DNA of 64,000 bases from Catalinimonas alkaloidigena (GTDB lineage Bacteria > Bacteroidota > Bacteroidia > Cytophagales > Cyclobacteriaceae): assembly GCF_029504655.1 (NCBI RefSeq), contig NZ_JAQFIL010000003.1, forward strand, positions 62,001-126,000, written 5' to 3'. The translations under genes were made by a program, and so were the position numbers. The notes under the pieces are model-generated. The model was given only the letters and a program-made list of their open reading frames with translations, did not search any database and had not been told where the DNA came from. Within the stretch, counting starts at the first letter, position 1; each line of letters begins with the position of its first letter. Below are positions 1 through 8,266 of the stretch, piece after piece.

Positions 1-402
1 TACGCTGAAGGGGCCAACCGCTGTAAGATTACGCACAATAACTTCAGGAGAAACGGCTGGGCACTGCGTATCTCCGGCAGTAGTGACAGCAATGTGTTTA
101 CGAAAAATAATTTTCTGTCCAATACCTTTGACTTGTCCACCAACAGTCAGCACAACTATAACACCTACGAAAGTAATTACTGGAGCGAATACAGCGGCTA
201 TGACCTGGATAAAAATGGAGTAGGGGATGTGCCCTACCATCCGGTCAAGCTGTTCTCCTATGTCATCAACCGGGTGCAGCCTTCTATCATTTTGTTGCGG
301 AGTCTTTTCATAGACATTATCAATTTTGCCGAAAAAGTGGCTCCGGCCATCACTCCGCAAAACCTGGTAGATCCTTCACCTTTAATGAAACCAGTATCAT
401 GA
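1..402 (+). CDS. nosD: NosD C-terminal part (5' end outside window)
   Basis: Periplasmic accessory protein for copper-site maturation of nitrous oxide reductase. The frame is open from base 1, so the gene begins before the window; 133 residues are visible. They show the right-handed beta-helix style (repeated N-N-F turns such as KITHNNF and FTKNNF), then the NosD-typical NYWSEYSGYD and GVGDVPYHP stretch, and a hydrophobic C-terminal segment. The stop overlaps the nosF start (ATGA), the usual nosDFY coupling. The family call rests on the C-terminal motifs together with the nosF and nosY neighbours. Confidence 0.9.
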   Translation, partial: YAEGANRCKITHNNFRRNGWALRISGSSDSNVFTKNNFLSNTFDLSTNSQHNYNTYESNYWSEYSGYDLDKNGVGDVPYHPVKLFSYVINRVQPSIILLRSLFIDIINFAEKVAPAITPQNLVDPSPLMKPVS

Positions 403-1130
403 TTACGATCAAAAATTTATATAAATCTTTCGGACCCAATCAGGTGCTTAAAGGAGTAGATTTAGATATTAGTTCAGGAGGCATTTTTGCCATTCTGGGT
501 CCCAATGGTTCTGGTAAAACTACCCTCATCAAAAGTCTGCTCGGCCTGGTGCATCCTGATAAGGGAGAAATTTATCTTGAAGGAAAAAAAATCCACAGAG
601 AATGGCTGTACCGTCAGCATATTGCTTACCTGCCCCAGATCGCCCGCTTCCCTGAGAACCTGAAAGTAAAGGAGCTGATAAGTATGGTGAAAGACATCAG
701 GCAACAGCAAGCCGTGTATGAAGCAGAAATCATAGAGGGTTTTGAACTGGAAGAGTTTCTGGATAAAACGTTGCGCTCTCTTTCCGGAGGAACCCGGCAG
801 AAGGTCAATATACTCCTCAGTCTGATGTTTGACAATCCTGTCATCATCCTTGATGAACCCACTGTAGGACTTGATCCGGTAGCGATGATCCGCTTGAAAG
901 AGATGATCCTCAGAGAAAGAGAGGCTGGTAAGACTATTATTCTTACTACCCACATTATGAGCCTGGTAGAAACGCTGGCCGATGAAATTGTATTTCTGCT
1001 GGAGGGACATATTCACTTTAGGGGCAGTCTTCAGGAATTGGTAAGGCAAAGTGGTGAGGTAGACCTGGAGCATGCCATCGCTCAAATGCTACTCAAAAAA
1101 AAAGAAAGCATTTTGATGATGAATGATTGA
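399..1130 (+). CDS. nosF: NosF, ABC transporter ATP-binding protein
   Basis: Cytoplasmic ATPase of the NosDFY complex that helps deliver copper or sulfur species to nitrous oxide reductase. The 243-residue protein has Walker A GPNGSGKTT at residues 34-42, the LSGG signature at 128-131 and Walker B ending in D152-E153 (LDEPTVGLDP). The C-terminal part ends in a Lys-rich tail. The start is fixed by the 4-base overlap with nosD. The permease gene follows after about 100 bases. As a lone ATPase it could not be told from other ABC proteins; the gene order makes NosF very likely. Confidence 0.93.
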   Translation: MITIKNLYKSFGPNQVLKGVDLDISSGGIFAILGPNGSGKTTLIKSLLGLVHPDKGEIYLEGKKIHREWLYRQHIAYLPQIARFPENLKVKELISMVKDIRQQQAVYEAEIIEGFELEEFLDKTLRSLSGGTRQKVNILLSLMFDNPVIILDEPTVGLDPVAMIRLKEMILREREAGKTIILTTHIMSLVETLADEIVFLLEGHIHFRGSLQELVRQSGEVDLEHAIAQMLLKKKESILMMND

Positions 1131-1234
1131 ACTACTCAACTTAATTCCAAAACTGTACAAACACGATTAATCGAGTTCCTCCTGAATGATCAATATTTCA
1201 ATCTGGAATCTGTAATTTTAAATCTGCTATTGTC

Positions 1235-2017
1235 ATGTTAAAAATATTCAAATTCACCTTCTTTGATCTGATGCGGAGCCGCTGGAGCATTATCTATTTT
1301 CTGTTCTATCTGCTCTGTGCCACAGGTCTGTTGTACTTTAGCAATGACCTATCCAAAGCCATCATCAGCCTGATGAACATCATTATCGTGCTGAGTCCGC
1401 TGGTAAGCATCATGTTTGGCGTAATTTACTATTACAGCAGCCGGGAATTTGTAGAACTACTGCTGGCCCAGCCTATACGCCGCGCTTCCATTTTTGGAGG
1501 GCAGTACCTGGGGCTGGCGCTTTCTCTTTCTCTGAGCCTGCTACTGGGATTAGGACTTCCATTTCTCTTTTATGGCATCTTTATATCGGCCCAGATATGG
1601 AATTTCTTCACATTGCTGCTTACCGGCTTGCTGCTGACCTTTATTTTTACTGCCATTGCCTTCTGGATTTCACTCAAAAATGAAAACAGAGTCAAGGGCT
1701 TCGGACTGGCACTGCTGGTGTGGCTGTTTATGGCAGTACTGTATGATGGAATATTCCTGCTTTTACTCCTGGCTTTTGAGGATTATCCGGTAGATAAATT
1801 TGCCATTGCTTTCACCCTCTTTAATCCGGTAGACCTTTCCCGCATTCTGATGATGCTCAAGCTGGATATATCAGCACTTCTGGGCTACACCGGAGCTGTG
1901 TTTAATAAATTCTTCGGTACCTCTCTAGGTATCACATTGGCTTTCATTTGCTCACTCGTTTGGATATTGATTCCTCTGTGGGGAGCAGGGAGAACTGCCA
2001 ATCGCAGAGATTTTTGA
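1235..2017 (+). CDS. nosY: NosY, ABC transporter permease
   Basis: Membrane partner of NosF. The 260-residue protein is almost entirely hydrophobic with about six membrane segments, begins with the ABC-2-type stretch FKFTFFDLMRSRW, and contains the cytoplasmic loop EFVELLLAQPIRR that typically couples such permeases to the ATPase. A 104-base gap separates it from nosF, longer than the nosD-nosF junction; no other gene fits in that gap. It completes the nosDFY set; nosZ and nosL must lie to the left of the window or elsewhere. Confidence 0.88.
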   Translation: MLKIFKFTFFDLMRSRWSIIYFLFYLLCATGLLYFSNDLSKAIISLMNIIIVLSPLVSIMFGVIYYYSSREFVELLLAQPIRRASIFGGQYLGLALSLSLSLLLGLGLPFLFYGIFISAQIWNFFTLLLTGLLLTFIFTAIAFWISLKNENRVKGFGLALLVWLFMAVLYDGIFLLLLLAFEDYPVDKFAIAFTLFNPVDLSRILMMLKLDISALLGYTGAVFNKFFGTSLGITLAFICSLVWILIPLWGAGRTANRRDF

Positions 2018-2021
2018 GGAA

Positions 2022-2066
2022 TATGATTGAGGTCATAATGGTTTGGCTTGTATTGCGCTAGTTTTG
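2022..2066 (+). promoter_or_regulatory. CRP/FNR-type box and promoter of the NO module
   Basis: TGATTGAGGTCA at 2024-2035 is a one-mismatch match to the TGAT-N4-ATCA dyad. It is followed 23 bases later by TAGTTTTG (2059-2066), a perfect Bacteroidota TAnnTTTG -7 element. The box centre would lie near -42, the position used by class II activators. It precedes the 2111 gene, so the NO module probably has its own promoter downstream of nosY. The proposal is inferred from spacing shared with the boxes at 4840, 34766, 54141 and 56809. Confidence 0.6.
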
Positions 2067-2110
2067 AACAAAGGTTTTGATTTATTACAACAAGACATAA
2101 ACTAGCAGCC

Positions 2111-3184
2111 ATGAAAAATCCCTATCATATTTTACCGCTGGTCGGTTTGGCATTGCTCACGGCTACTACCGCAGGCTGGCTGAGGCTAGGACTCTATTTT
2201 CCGATTTCTGTAAATGCTGGAGAGCATGGCGCTATGATGGTGGGTAGCTTTCTGGGTACTTTGATCAGCCTGGAAAGAGCCGTGGTCATCAAAAAATACT
2301 GGGCATATCTGACTCCTCTTCTTTCAGGTATCAGCACCTTTTTCTTTCTGACACATCTGAGCCTAGTAGCCTATGTGCTCTTAGCTGCTGCCAGCCTAGG
2401 ATATGCGGTTATGCTTTATTACCTCTACCAGCGTCATGAGGAAAGGCATATGCTGCTGATGATAGCCGGTGCTGTTTGCTGGCTGATTGGCAACCTGTTG
2501 TTAGTCAAATCCCAACTGTACCCGCTGGCTGTGAGCTGGTGGATAGGATTTTTGCTGCTTACCATCACCGGAGAGCGTTTGGACCTCGGCCGCTTTTTGC
2601 CAGATTCTAAACTCAAAAGCAGCAGCTTTCTGCTGGCAATAGCTATTTTTCTGTTGGGATTAGTGTTTCCGTTTCATGGTGCGGGAAGAATGATTTTTGG
2701 AAGTGGATTGATCCTGATGGGAGTATGGCTGTATCGCTATGATATCGCGCGAATCAGCATCAGAAAAGAGGGGCTGACCCAGTTTGTAGCGGCCTCTTTA
2801 CTTTGTGGCTACTTCTGGCTGCTGATGTGCGGTGCTCTCTGCCTACTCAGCGACTTTTACTACGATGCGGTGCTGCACAGTTTTTTCATCGGCTTCGTTT
2901 TTTCCATGATTTTTGCCCACGGACCTATCATCTTGCCGGGCGTACTTAAGCTTTCTGCTAAACCTTACCATCCCATACTTTACCTCTGGCTCTTCGGATT
3001 ACAACTCAGCCTGGCCTTGCGCATAATCGGCAGTATAGGAGGAATATATGAGCTGCATCAATGGAGTGGCTTGTCCAATGGCCTCCTTATTTTCGCATAC
3101 CTGTTCAGCATAGGAACTATTGCTGCTCGTCAAAACTTAAAAAACAGGGCGGCTTCTCAGCACCCAGAAAAGATATTGTCATGA
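2111..3184 (+). CDS. NnrS-like multi-pass membrane protein
   Basis: A 357-residue protein with roughly ten to twelve hydrophobic segments and no signal peptide other than its first membrane helix. Conserved-looking features are GEHGAMMVGSF near residue 37, ISLERAV just after it, and LHSFFIGFVFSMIFAHGP near residue 257, which resemble the His-containing helices of NnrS family heme-copper membrane proteins. NnrS proteins protect against NO stress in denitrifiers. The gene overlaps the following hemoglobin gene by four bases (ATGA) and has a CRP/FNR-type promoter upstream. The family assignment is tentative because overall similarity was judged by eye; the NO-related role is well supported by neighbours. 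Confidence 0.6.
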   Translation: MKNPYHILPLVGLALLTATTAGWLRLGLYFPISVNAGEHGAMMVGSFLGTLISLERAVVIKKYWAYLTPLLSGISTFFFLTHLSLVAYVLLAAASLGYAVMLYYLYQRHEERHMLLMIAGAVCWLIGNLLLVKSQLYPLAVSWWIGFLLLTITGERLDLGRFLPDSKLKSSSFLLAIAIFLLGLVFPFHGAGRMIFGSGLILMGVWLYRYDIARISIRKEGLTQFVAASLLCGYFWLLMCGALCLLSDFYYDAVLHSFFIGFVFSMIFAHGPIILPGVLKLSAKPYHPILYLWLFGLQLSLALRIIGSIGGIYELHQWSGLSNGLLIFAYLFSIGTIAARQNLKNRAASQHPEKILS

Positions 3185-3552
3185 AAGATATTCAAACCAA
3201 AGAAGACATTCGCCTGCTGGTGGATGAATTCTATAATAAAGTTAATCAGGATGAACTGTTATCGCCTATTTTCAATGAAATAGCCCAGGTACATTGGGAA
3301 ACTCATCTCCCCAAAATGTATGATTTCTGGGCCAAGCTGCTGCTGGGAGAAAACGTCTATAAAGGCAGCCCGTTTGACAAACACCTGCCTCTACCCATTA
3401 GAGGAGAGCACTTTGATCGCTGGCTACGCCTGTTTATGCAGACGCTGGACGAGCATTTTGCCGGACGAAAAGCCGAAGAAGCCCGTATGAAAGCACAAAG
3501 CATTGCCGATATTTTTCGCTTCAAGATGAAAACCCTCAAAATCGTTTCTTAA
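3181..3552 (+). CDS. Group III truncated hemoglobin
   Basis: Small heme globin of the trHbIII class, which binds O2 and NO and probably takes part in NO detoxification. The 123-residue protein has the class pattern: LVDEFYNKVNQDELLSPIFN at the N-terminus, WETHLPKMYDFWAKLLLG in the middle, and GEHFDRWLRLF carrying the proximal-His region. An upstream in-frame start at 3061 would lie far inside the previous gene; the ATG at 3181, overlapping that gene's stop, gives the normal family length and is preferred. A related but frameshifted copy lies at 23866-24256. Confidence 0.92.
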   Translation: MKDIQTKEDIRLLVDEFYNKVNQDELLSPIFNEIAQVHWETHLPKMYDFWAKLLLGENVYKGSPFDKHLPLPIRGEHFDRWLRLFMQTLDEHFAGRKAEEARMKAQSIADIFRFKMKTLKIVS

Positions 3553-3555
3553 GTC

Positions 3556-4842
3556 ATGCCATCTACCCAGTCCATGCCAAAAGTAAGAGTAGCATTGAGC
3601 CAGAAGATGTTCAAAAGATGGGCCTGGGTTTCTCTGCTTTTTCTTTTTATCGTAGCGGTACTGGGTGTGTTTCTGCGTTCTTTCTACCTCAGTACTGTGC
3701 CGGGGCTTAATTATAAATTCTGGCTACACGGCCATTCCCATGTGGCTTTTCTGGGCTGGATTTTTAATGCCTTTTTTGTGGCGCTGGTAGCAGCTTATGT
3801 GAAAAGAGAACGCTTACAAATTTTTGACCGACTCTTCTGGGCGTTTCAGATTACTGTTTTAGGCATGCTGATTTTATTTCCTGTACAGGGTTATGCCGCA
3901 GGAAGCATCATTGTCTCTACCCTGCATATCTTTTTGTCCTATTTTTTTGCCTGGAGATTTTTGAAGGATAGAAGAGAAGAAACACAGCCCTATGGCATAC
4001 ATCGCTTTTCATTTGTGGTCGTCCGTTTCGCCATCATCCTTATGCTTATTTCCTCTATTGGACCTTTTGCCCTGGGACCTATCATGGCTAATGGCTTGTC
4101 GGCTACCCATTGGTATCATCTGGCAATTTACTTCTACCTGCATTTTCAGTACAATGGCTGGTTTCTCTTTGCCGTCATGGGATTATTCTTTTACTGGCTG
4201 GAGAAAAATGATATGGGCTATTTTAAGAAGGATGGTCAGGTATTCTTCTGGCTCAATGCTGTGGCAGCCATACCCACTTATGCTTCTTCCGTTTTGTGGA
4301 CGCAGCCTCATCTCTGGCTTTATGTGTTGGCAGGCTTGTCGGCTTTTGCTCAGCTCATAAGTCTTTACTTTCTGTTCCGTATCCTGAATGTAGTCCGTTT
4401 ACAGTGGACAAAGAGATTAGGTAAAATGGTAGCCTTGCTATGGCTGCTGGTGCTGATTTCGTTAGTAGTGAAGAATATTTTGCTGTTAGCCGAAGCCTTA
4501 CCTTTTGTAGCTAATCTGGCTTATGCGCAAAGAAATTTCGTGATTGCCTATCTGCATCTGAACTTCATTGGGATTACTACTTTCTTTTTGCTGGGCTGGT
4601 TTGTACAAGAGCACTGGCTCATTCTTTCCAATTTTTGGCAGCAAACTGGCATATGGGTATTTATAATGGGTTTTATCCTGAGTGAACTGGCGCTGGTATT
4701 ACAGTCTCTACTCAATATCAATGGGCTTCCCGGATTCAATCATTTTTTTGAACTGCTCTTTTACCTGAGTCTTATCATGCCTATTGGACTTGGCTTACTG
4801 TTCATTAGCCAGAAAAAGAATTTTTTTTCTGAGTCAATGTGA
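3556..4842 (+). CDS. Heme-copper oxidase subunit I-like membrane protein
   Basis: A 428-residue protein with about twelve membrane segments, located between a hemoglobin and a RIC gene. Histidine-rich helices resemble oxidase/NO reductase subunit I: FWLHGHSHVAFLGW near residue 54 recalls the low-spin heme helix, and YLHFQYNGWF near 195 recalls helix VI. The paired His of helix VII is replaced by a single His (WTQPHLW), and the helix X H-x-H appears as LHLNF. So heme binding is possible but a normal CuB/FeB centre looks incomplete. It may be a standalone heme protein for NO or O2 handling. The specific function is unknown; the gene starts four bases after the hemoglobin stop. Confidence 0.6.
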   Translation: MPSTQSMPKVRVALSQKMFKRWAWVSLLFLFIVAVLGVFLRSFYLSTVPGLNYKFWLHGHSHVAFLGWIFNAFFVALVAAYVKRERLQIFDRLFWAFQITVLGMLILFPVQGYAAGSIIVSTLHIFLSYFFAWRFLKDRREETQPYGIHRFSFVVVRFAIILMLISSIGPFALGPIMANGLSATHWYHLAIYFYLHFQYNGWFLFAVMGLFFYWLEKNDMGYFKKDGQVFFWLNAVAAIPTYASSVLWTQPHLWLYVLAGLSAFAQLISLYFLFRILNVVRLQWTKRLGKMVALLWLLVLISLVVKNILLLAEALPFVANLAYAQRNFVIAYLHLNFIGITTFFLLGWFVQEHWLILSNFWQQTGIWVFIMGFILSELALVLQSLLNINGLPGFNHFFELLFYLSLIMPIGLGLLFISQKKNFFSESM

Positions 4843-4884
4843 TTAAGATCATAAACCTCTAAACTTCACCTCCTTTATCTTTAG
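4840..4884 (+). promoter_or_regulatory. CRP/FNR-type box and promoter of the RIC-norB pair
   Basis: TGATTAAGATCA at 4840-4851 is a perfect TGAT-N4-ATCA dyad that overlaps the stop codon of the preceding gene. TATCTTTAG follows at 4876-4884, resembling the TAnnTTTG -7 element, 24-25 bases after the box. This spacing places the box near -43 and implies activation of the RIC and norB genes. The downstream TAAAC is shared with the boxes at 54141 and 56809. Confidence 0.65.
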
Positions 4885-4912
4885 CTCATTATTGATTCAT
4901 AACCTTAAGAAA

Positions 4913-5842
4913 ATGAGCACGATAGATGTAAGAGAAATCGCCCCAAAAGATAAGCATCAATTTATTTTTGAATCTTTTGACAAGCTTCCCGAAGGTGAAA
5001 GCCTTATGCTTATCAATGACCATGATCCTAAACCGCTGTTCTATCAGTTTCAGGAAGAGCGACCCGGACAGTTACAGTGGAAAGTGCTGCAAGCCGGTCC
5101 GGAAGTTTGGCAGGTGCAAATCCATAAGCAGCCTGCTAAAATCACTGTTGGCGAAGTGGTTCAACAATACCCGCAGGCTGCTGCTGTATTCCACAAGTTG
5201 AAAATAGACTATTGTTGTGGCGGAAAAAGAAGCTTTGAAGATGCCTGCCGAAAGGCCGGTGTAGATCCCGAAGAGGTGAATCAGGCTATCCGGCAGGTTC
5301 AACCCGAAAAGCAAAACCTGAGAGTCAGTCACTGGCCGCTTTCCATGCTCTGCGACTTCATTGTCAACAACCACCATGAATACATCAGAAATCAGGGGCC
5401 GCAGATTCATCTGCTGGCCGAGAAGGTAAGCAAAGTGCATGGGAAGGAGCATCCTGAGCTGATTGATATCTATCATGATTTTATAGAACTGCATGAAGAG
5501 TTGCTTCAGCACTTACATAAGGAAGAAGATAAACTGTTTCCACTCATCAAAGCATGGGATCAACAACCCGTCAGCATATCTGAAGCTGAAATTGCCGAGT
5601 TGCTGAAAGAACTCAATGAGGAACACGAAGGTGCAGGGGATGAGATGAAAAGAATTCGTAACCTGACCAATGACTACACCTTACCCGAAGATGCCTGTCA
5701 GTCTTATAAAATGCTTTACCAGGAGCTGGCTGAATTTGAAGAAGATCTCTATGCCCATGTGCATTTGGAGAACAATATCCTCTTTCCTAAATTCATCAAG
5801 CAACTTCAGATGAGTAAGCCTGATACGACCAGTCTACACTGA
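4913..5842 (+). CDS. DUF2249-ScdA-hemerythrin fusion, iron-sulfur repair protein (RIC)
   Basis: Predicted cytoplasmic di-iron protein that repairs Fe-S clusters damaged by NO. Domain order in 309 residues: DUF2249 (about 5-70, IAPKDKHQFIFESF and NDHDPKPLFYQF), ScdA N-terminal domain (about 78-125, with KIDYCCGGKRSF), then a hemerythrin-like domain with NNHHEYI, HKEEDKLFP, EEHEGAG and HVHLENNILFPKF supplying His/Glu ligands. The ATG at 4913 is chosen over a TTG at 4892 because it starts directly before the DUF2249 domain. norB follows after 41 bases and probably shares the CRP/FNR-type promoter. Two shorter RIC genes lie at 21763 and 56980. Confidence 0.92.
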   Translation: MSTIDVREIAPKDKHQFIFESFDKLPEGESLMLINDHDPKPLFYQFQEERPGQLQWKVLQAGPEVWQVQIHKQPAKITVGEVVQQYPQAAAVFHKLKIDYCCGGKRSFEDACRKAGVDPEEVNQAIRQVQPEKQNLRVSHWPLSMLCDFIVNNHHEYIRNQGPQIHLLAEKVSKVHGKEHPELIDIYHDFIELHEELLQHLHKEEDKLFPLIKAWDQQPVSISEAEIAELLKELNEEHEGAGDEMKRIRNLTNDYTLPEDACQSYKMLYQELAEFEEDLYAHVHLENNILFPKFIKQLQMSKPDTTSLH

Positions 5843-5883
5843 TAGACACTTTTTAATATGTTGACAACCTAATTTTTATCATT

Positions 5884-8187
5884 ATGAAGTACAAAAAGTT
5901 ATGGATCGGGTTTGTCGTGGTAATGGTGGGGTCTTTTGCCGTGCTGGGATATTACGGGATAGAAATTTATCGCCAGGCTCCTCCCATACCCAGACAGATA
6001 GTGACCGAAGAAGGAGAAACCATTTTCACTGAAGAAGACATCAAAAATGGTCAGAATGTTTGGCAGTCTATGGGAGGGCAGGAAGTAGGTAGTATCTGGG
6101 GACATGGTGCCTATGTCGCTCCCGACTGGACTGCCGACTGGCTGCATAAAGAGGCGGTTTTTATGCTCAATACAATGGCCGAGCAGGACTTCAGTACTGC
6201 CTATGATGCATTAGATGAAGAAAAACAAGCTGCTTTAAGAGCACGCTTGCAAAAGCAGTTGCGGCAAAATACCTATGATCCTCAATCAGGTATACTGACC
6301 ATTACATCTATGAGAGCTCAGGCTATAGAAGATAACAGCCATTTTTATGCGGGTTTGTTTATGAATGATCCGGTACAGGAAGCACTAAGAGATGCTTATG
6401 CCATTCCGGCGAATTCTATCCAGGAACAAAGCAGAATGCGGGAGATGAATGCTTTCTTCTTCTGGGCAACATGGGCCTGTGTGACCAACAGACCGGGAAG
6501 TGAAATAACTTATACGAATAACTGGCCTCCCGAACGACTGGTAGCCAATGAGCCGACCAGTGGACTAATTCTCTGGACAGGATTTAGCGTTATATTATTG
6601 CTGGCTGGCATTGGCTTACTTGCTTATTATTATGCCTCTCATCATGAAGAGAATCCTGACCCTTCAGAGCTGCCGGATAAAGATCCGCTGTTGGGGCTTC
6701 AGCCTACACCATCTATGCGAGCTACCCTTAAGTACTTCTGGGTAGTGATGGCATTGATAGTAGTACAGGTAATCCTGGGGGCAGTAACAGCACATTATGG
6801 AGTTGAGGGAACAGCATTTTATGGCTTTCCCCTAGCAGAATATTTACCCTACTCGGTAACTCGCACCTGGCATATTCAACTGGCGATCTTCTGGATTGCT
6901 ACTTCATGGCTGGCCACGGGCTTATTCATTGCGCCAGCGGTGTCGGGCAAAGAGCCAAAATACCAGGCACTGGGAGTTAATATTTTGTTTGGTGCCTTGC
7001 TTGTCATTGTACTGGGTTCACTGACAGGGCAGTGGTTTGGTGTCATGCAAAAACTTGGGTATGAAGCTAATTTCTGGTTTGGACATCAAGGTTATGAATA
7101 TGTGGACCTGGGTAGGTTCTGGCAAATCTTTCTTTTTGCAGGTCTTTTCATCTGGTTGTTCCTAATGGGTAGAGCGATATGGCCCGCTTTCAAAACTCAG
7201 AAAGACAGCCGGCATATGCTGGCGATGTTCCTGATATCTTCCATTGCCATTGCTGTTTTCTATGGAGCCGGACTGATGTGGGGACGGCAAACGAATCTGG
7301 CGGTGGCGGAATACTGGCGCTGGTGGGTAGTACACCTGTGGGTGGAAGGCTTCTTTGAAGTTTTTGCTACCGTTGTTATCTCTTTCCTGTTTGTAAGAAT
7401 GGGGTTGATCAAAGCGAGTATCGCCACAGCTACGGTATTATTTTCCACCATTATTTTCTTGTCAGGAGGAATCATAGGTACTTTCCATCACCTCTATTTT
7501 AGCGGTACGCCTACTGCTGTGCTGGCGTTGGGAGCTACCTTCAGTGCCCTGGAAGTGGTTCCTTTGGTACTGATTGGTTTTGAGGCTTATCATAACCTCT
7601 CTCTGAGCCGTTCTACCGGATGGATCAAAGCCTATAAGTGGCCGATCTACTGCTTTGTAGCGGTGGCTTTCTGGAACCTGGTAGGAGCGGGTATCTTTGG
7701 ATTCCTGATCAACCCACCCATTGCGCTTTATTATATGCAAGGGTTAAATACTACACCGGTCCATGGCCATACCGCGCTGTTTGGGGTGTATGGGATCTTA
7801 GGAATTGGACTGATGCTCTTTGTGCTCAAAGGTCTGGCTGCTCGTAATGTATGGAAAGATGGCGTGATTCGCTTCGCCTTCTGGTCTATCAATATCGGAT
7901 TGGCTTTGATGGTGCTCATCAGTGTGTTGCCCATCGGGCTGGCGCAAACCTGGGTAAGTGTGGAAGTAGGTTTGTGGTATGCCCGTTCCGCTGAGTTTAT
8001 GCAACAGCCCGGCATGGATACTCTTCGCTGGCTACGTGTGATTGGCGATACCATTTTTGCCGTAGGAGTGCTGGCCCTGGGCTGGTTTGTTATCGGACTA
8101 AAAACCGGCTGGTCAGTAAAGGATGAGATTGACCTTTCTGATAAGCATTATCCCCAAGCAAAAAAAGAAAAAGAAGTAGCAGTTTAA
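5884..8187 (+). CDS. norB: Quinol-dependent nitric oxide reductase (qNOR)
   Basis: Inner-membrane enzyme that reduces 2 NO to N2O with electrons from quinol. The 767-residue length and the N-terminal periplasmic domain (GQNVWQSMGGQEVGSIWGHG, then the NRPGSEITYTNNWPPE stretch) are typical of the single-subunit qNOR, which fuses the NorC-like part to NorB. The core carries SVTRTWHIQLAIFW (low-spin heme helix), WVVHLWVEGFFEVFA (His and the Glu residues near FeB), GTFHHLYF (paired His) and TPVHGHTALFGVYG (heme ligands). It follows the RIC gene and ends at a clear hairpin terminator. Confidence 0.96.
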   Translation: MKYKKLWIGFVVVMVGSFAVLGYYGIEIYRQAPPIPRQIVTEEGETIFTEEDIKNGQNVWQSMGGQEVGSIWGHGAYVAPDWTADWLHKEAVFMLNTMAEQDFSTAYDALDEEKQAALRARLQKQLRQNTYDPQSGILTITSMRAQAIEDNSHFYAGLFMNDPVQEALRDAYAIPANSIQEQSRMREMNAFFFWATWACVTNRPGSEITYTNNWPPERLVANEPTSGLILWTGFSVILLLAGIGLLAYYYASHHEENPDPSELPDKDPLLGLQPTPSMRATLKYFWVVMALIVVQVILGAVTAHYGVEGTAFYGFPLAEYLPYSVTRTWHIQLAIFWIATSWLATGLFIAPAVSGKEPKYQALGVNILFGALLVIVLGSLTGQWFGVMQKLGYEANFWFGHQGYEYVDLGRFWQIFLFAGLFIWLFLMGRAIWPAFKTQKDSRHMLAMFLISSIAIAVFYGAGLMWGRQTNLAVAEYWRWWVVHLWVEGFFEVFATVVISFLFVRMGLIKASIATATVLFSTIIFLSGGIIGTFHHLYFSGTPTAVLALGATFSALEVVPLVLIGFEAYHNLSLSRSTGWIKAYKWPIYCFVAVAFWNLVGAGIFGFLINPPIALYYMQGLNTTPVHGHTALFGVYGILGIGLMLFVLKGLAARNVWKDGVIRFAFWSINIGLALMVLISVLPIGLAQTWVSVEVGLWYARSAEFMQQPGMDTLRWLRVIGDTIFAVGVLALGWFVIGLKTGWSVKDEIDLSDKHYPQAKKEKEVAV

Positions 8188-8202
8188 CGATTTGTAAAGC
8201 AG

Positions 8203-8236
8203 AAATCCACTTATCTGTTTTGGTAAGCGGATTTTT
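8203..8236 (+). terminator. Rho-independent terminator after norB
   Basis: AAATCC-A-CTTA at 8203-8213 pairs with TAAG-C-GGATTT, followed by a T tract ending at 8236. The stem has a single A/C mismatch. It lies 16 bases after the norB stop. The reverse strand can form a similar structure, so it may also serve the converging trans-sulfuration gene. Confidence 0.75.
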
Positions 8237-8266
8237 ATTCTTCATTTGTATTTATTGGAATAATAT

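Noticed and set aside
474..1085. Long minus-strand frame inside nosF
   Set aside because: It has no family features, overlaps a clear ABC ATPase gene, and lacks its own promoter or neighbours; it is a shadow frame.
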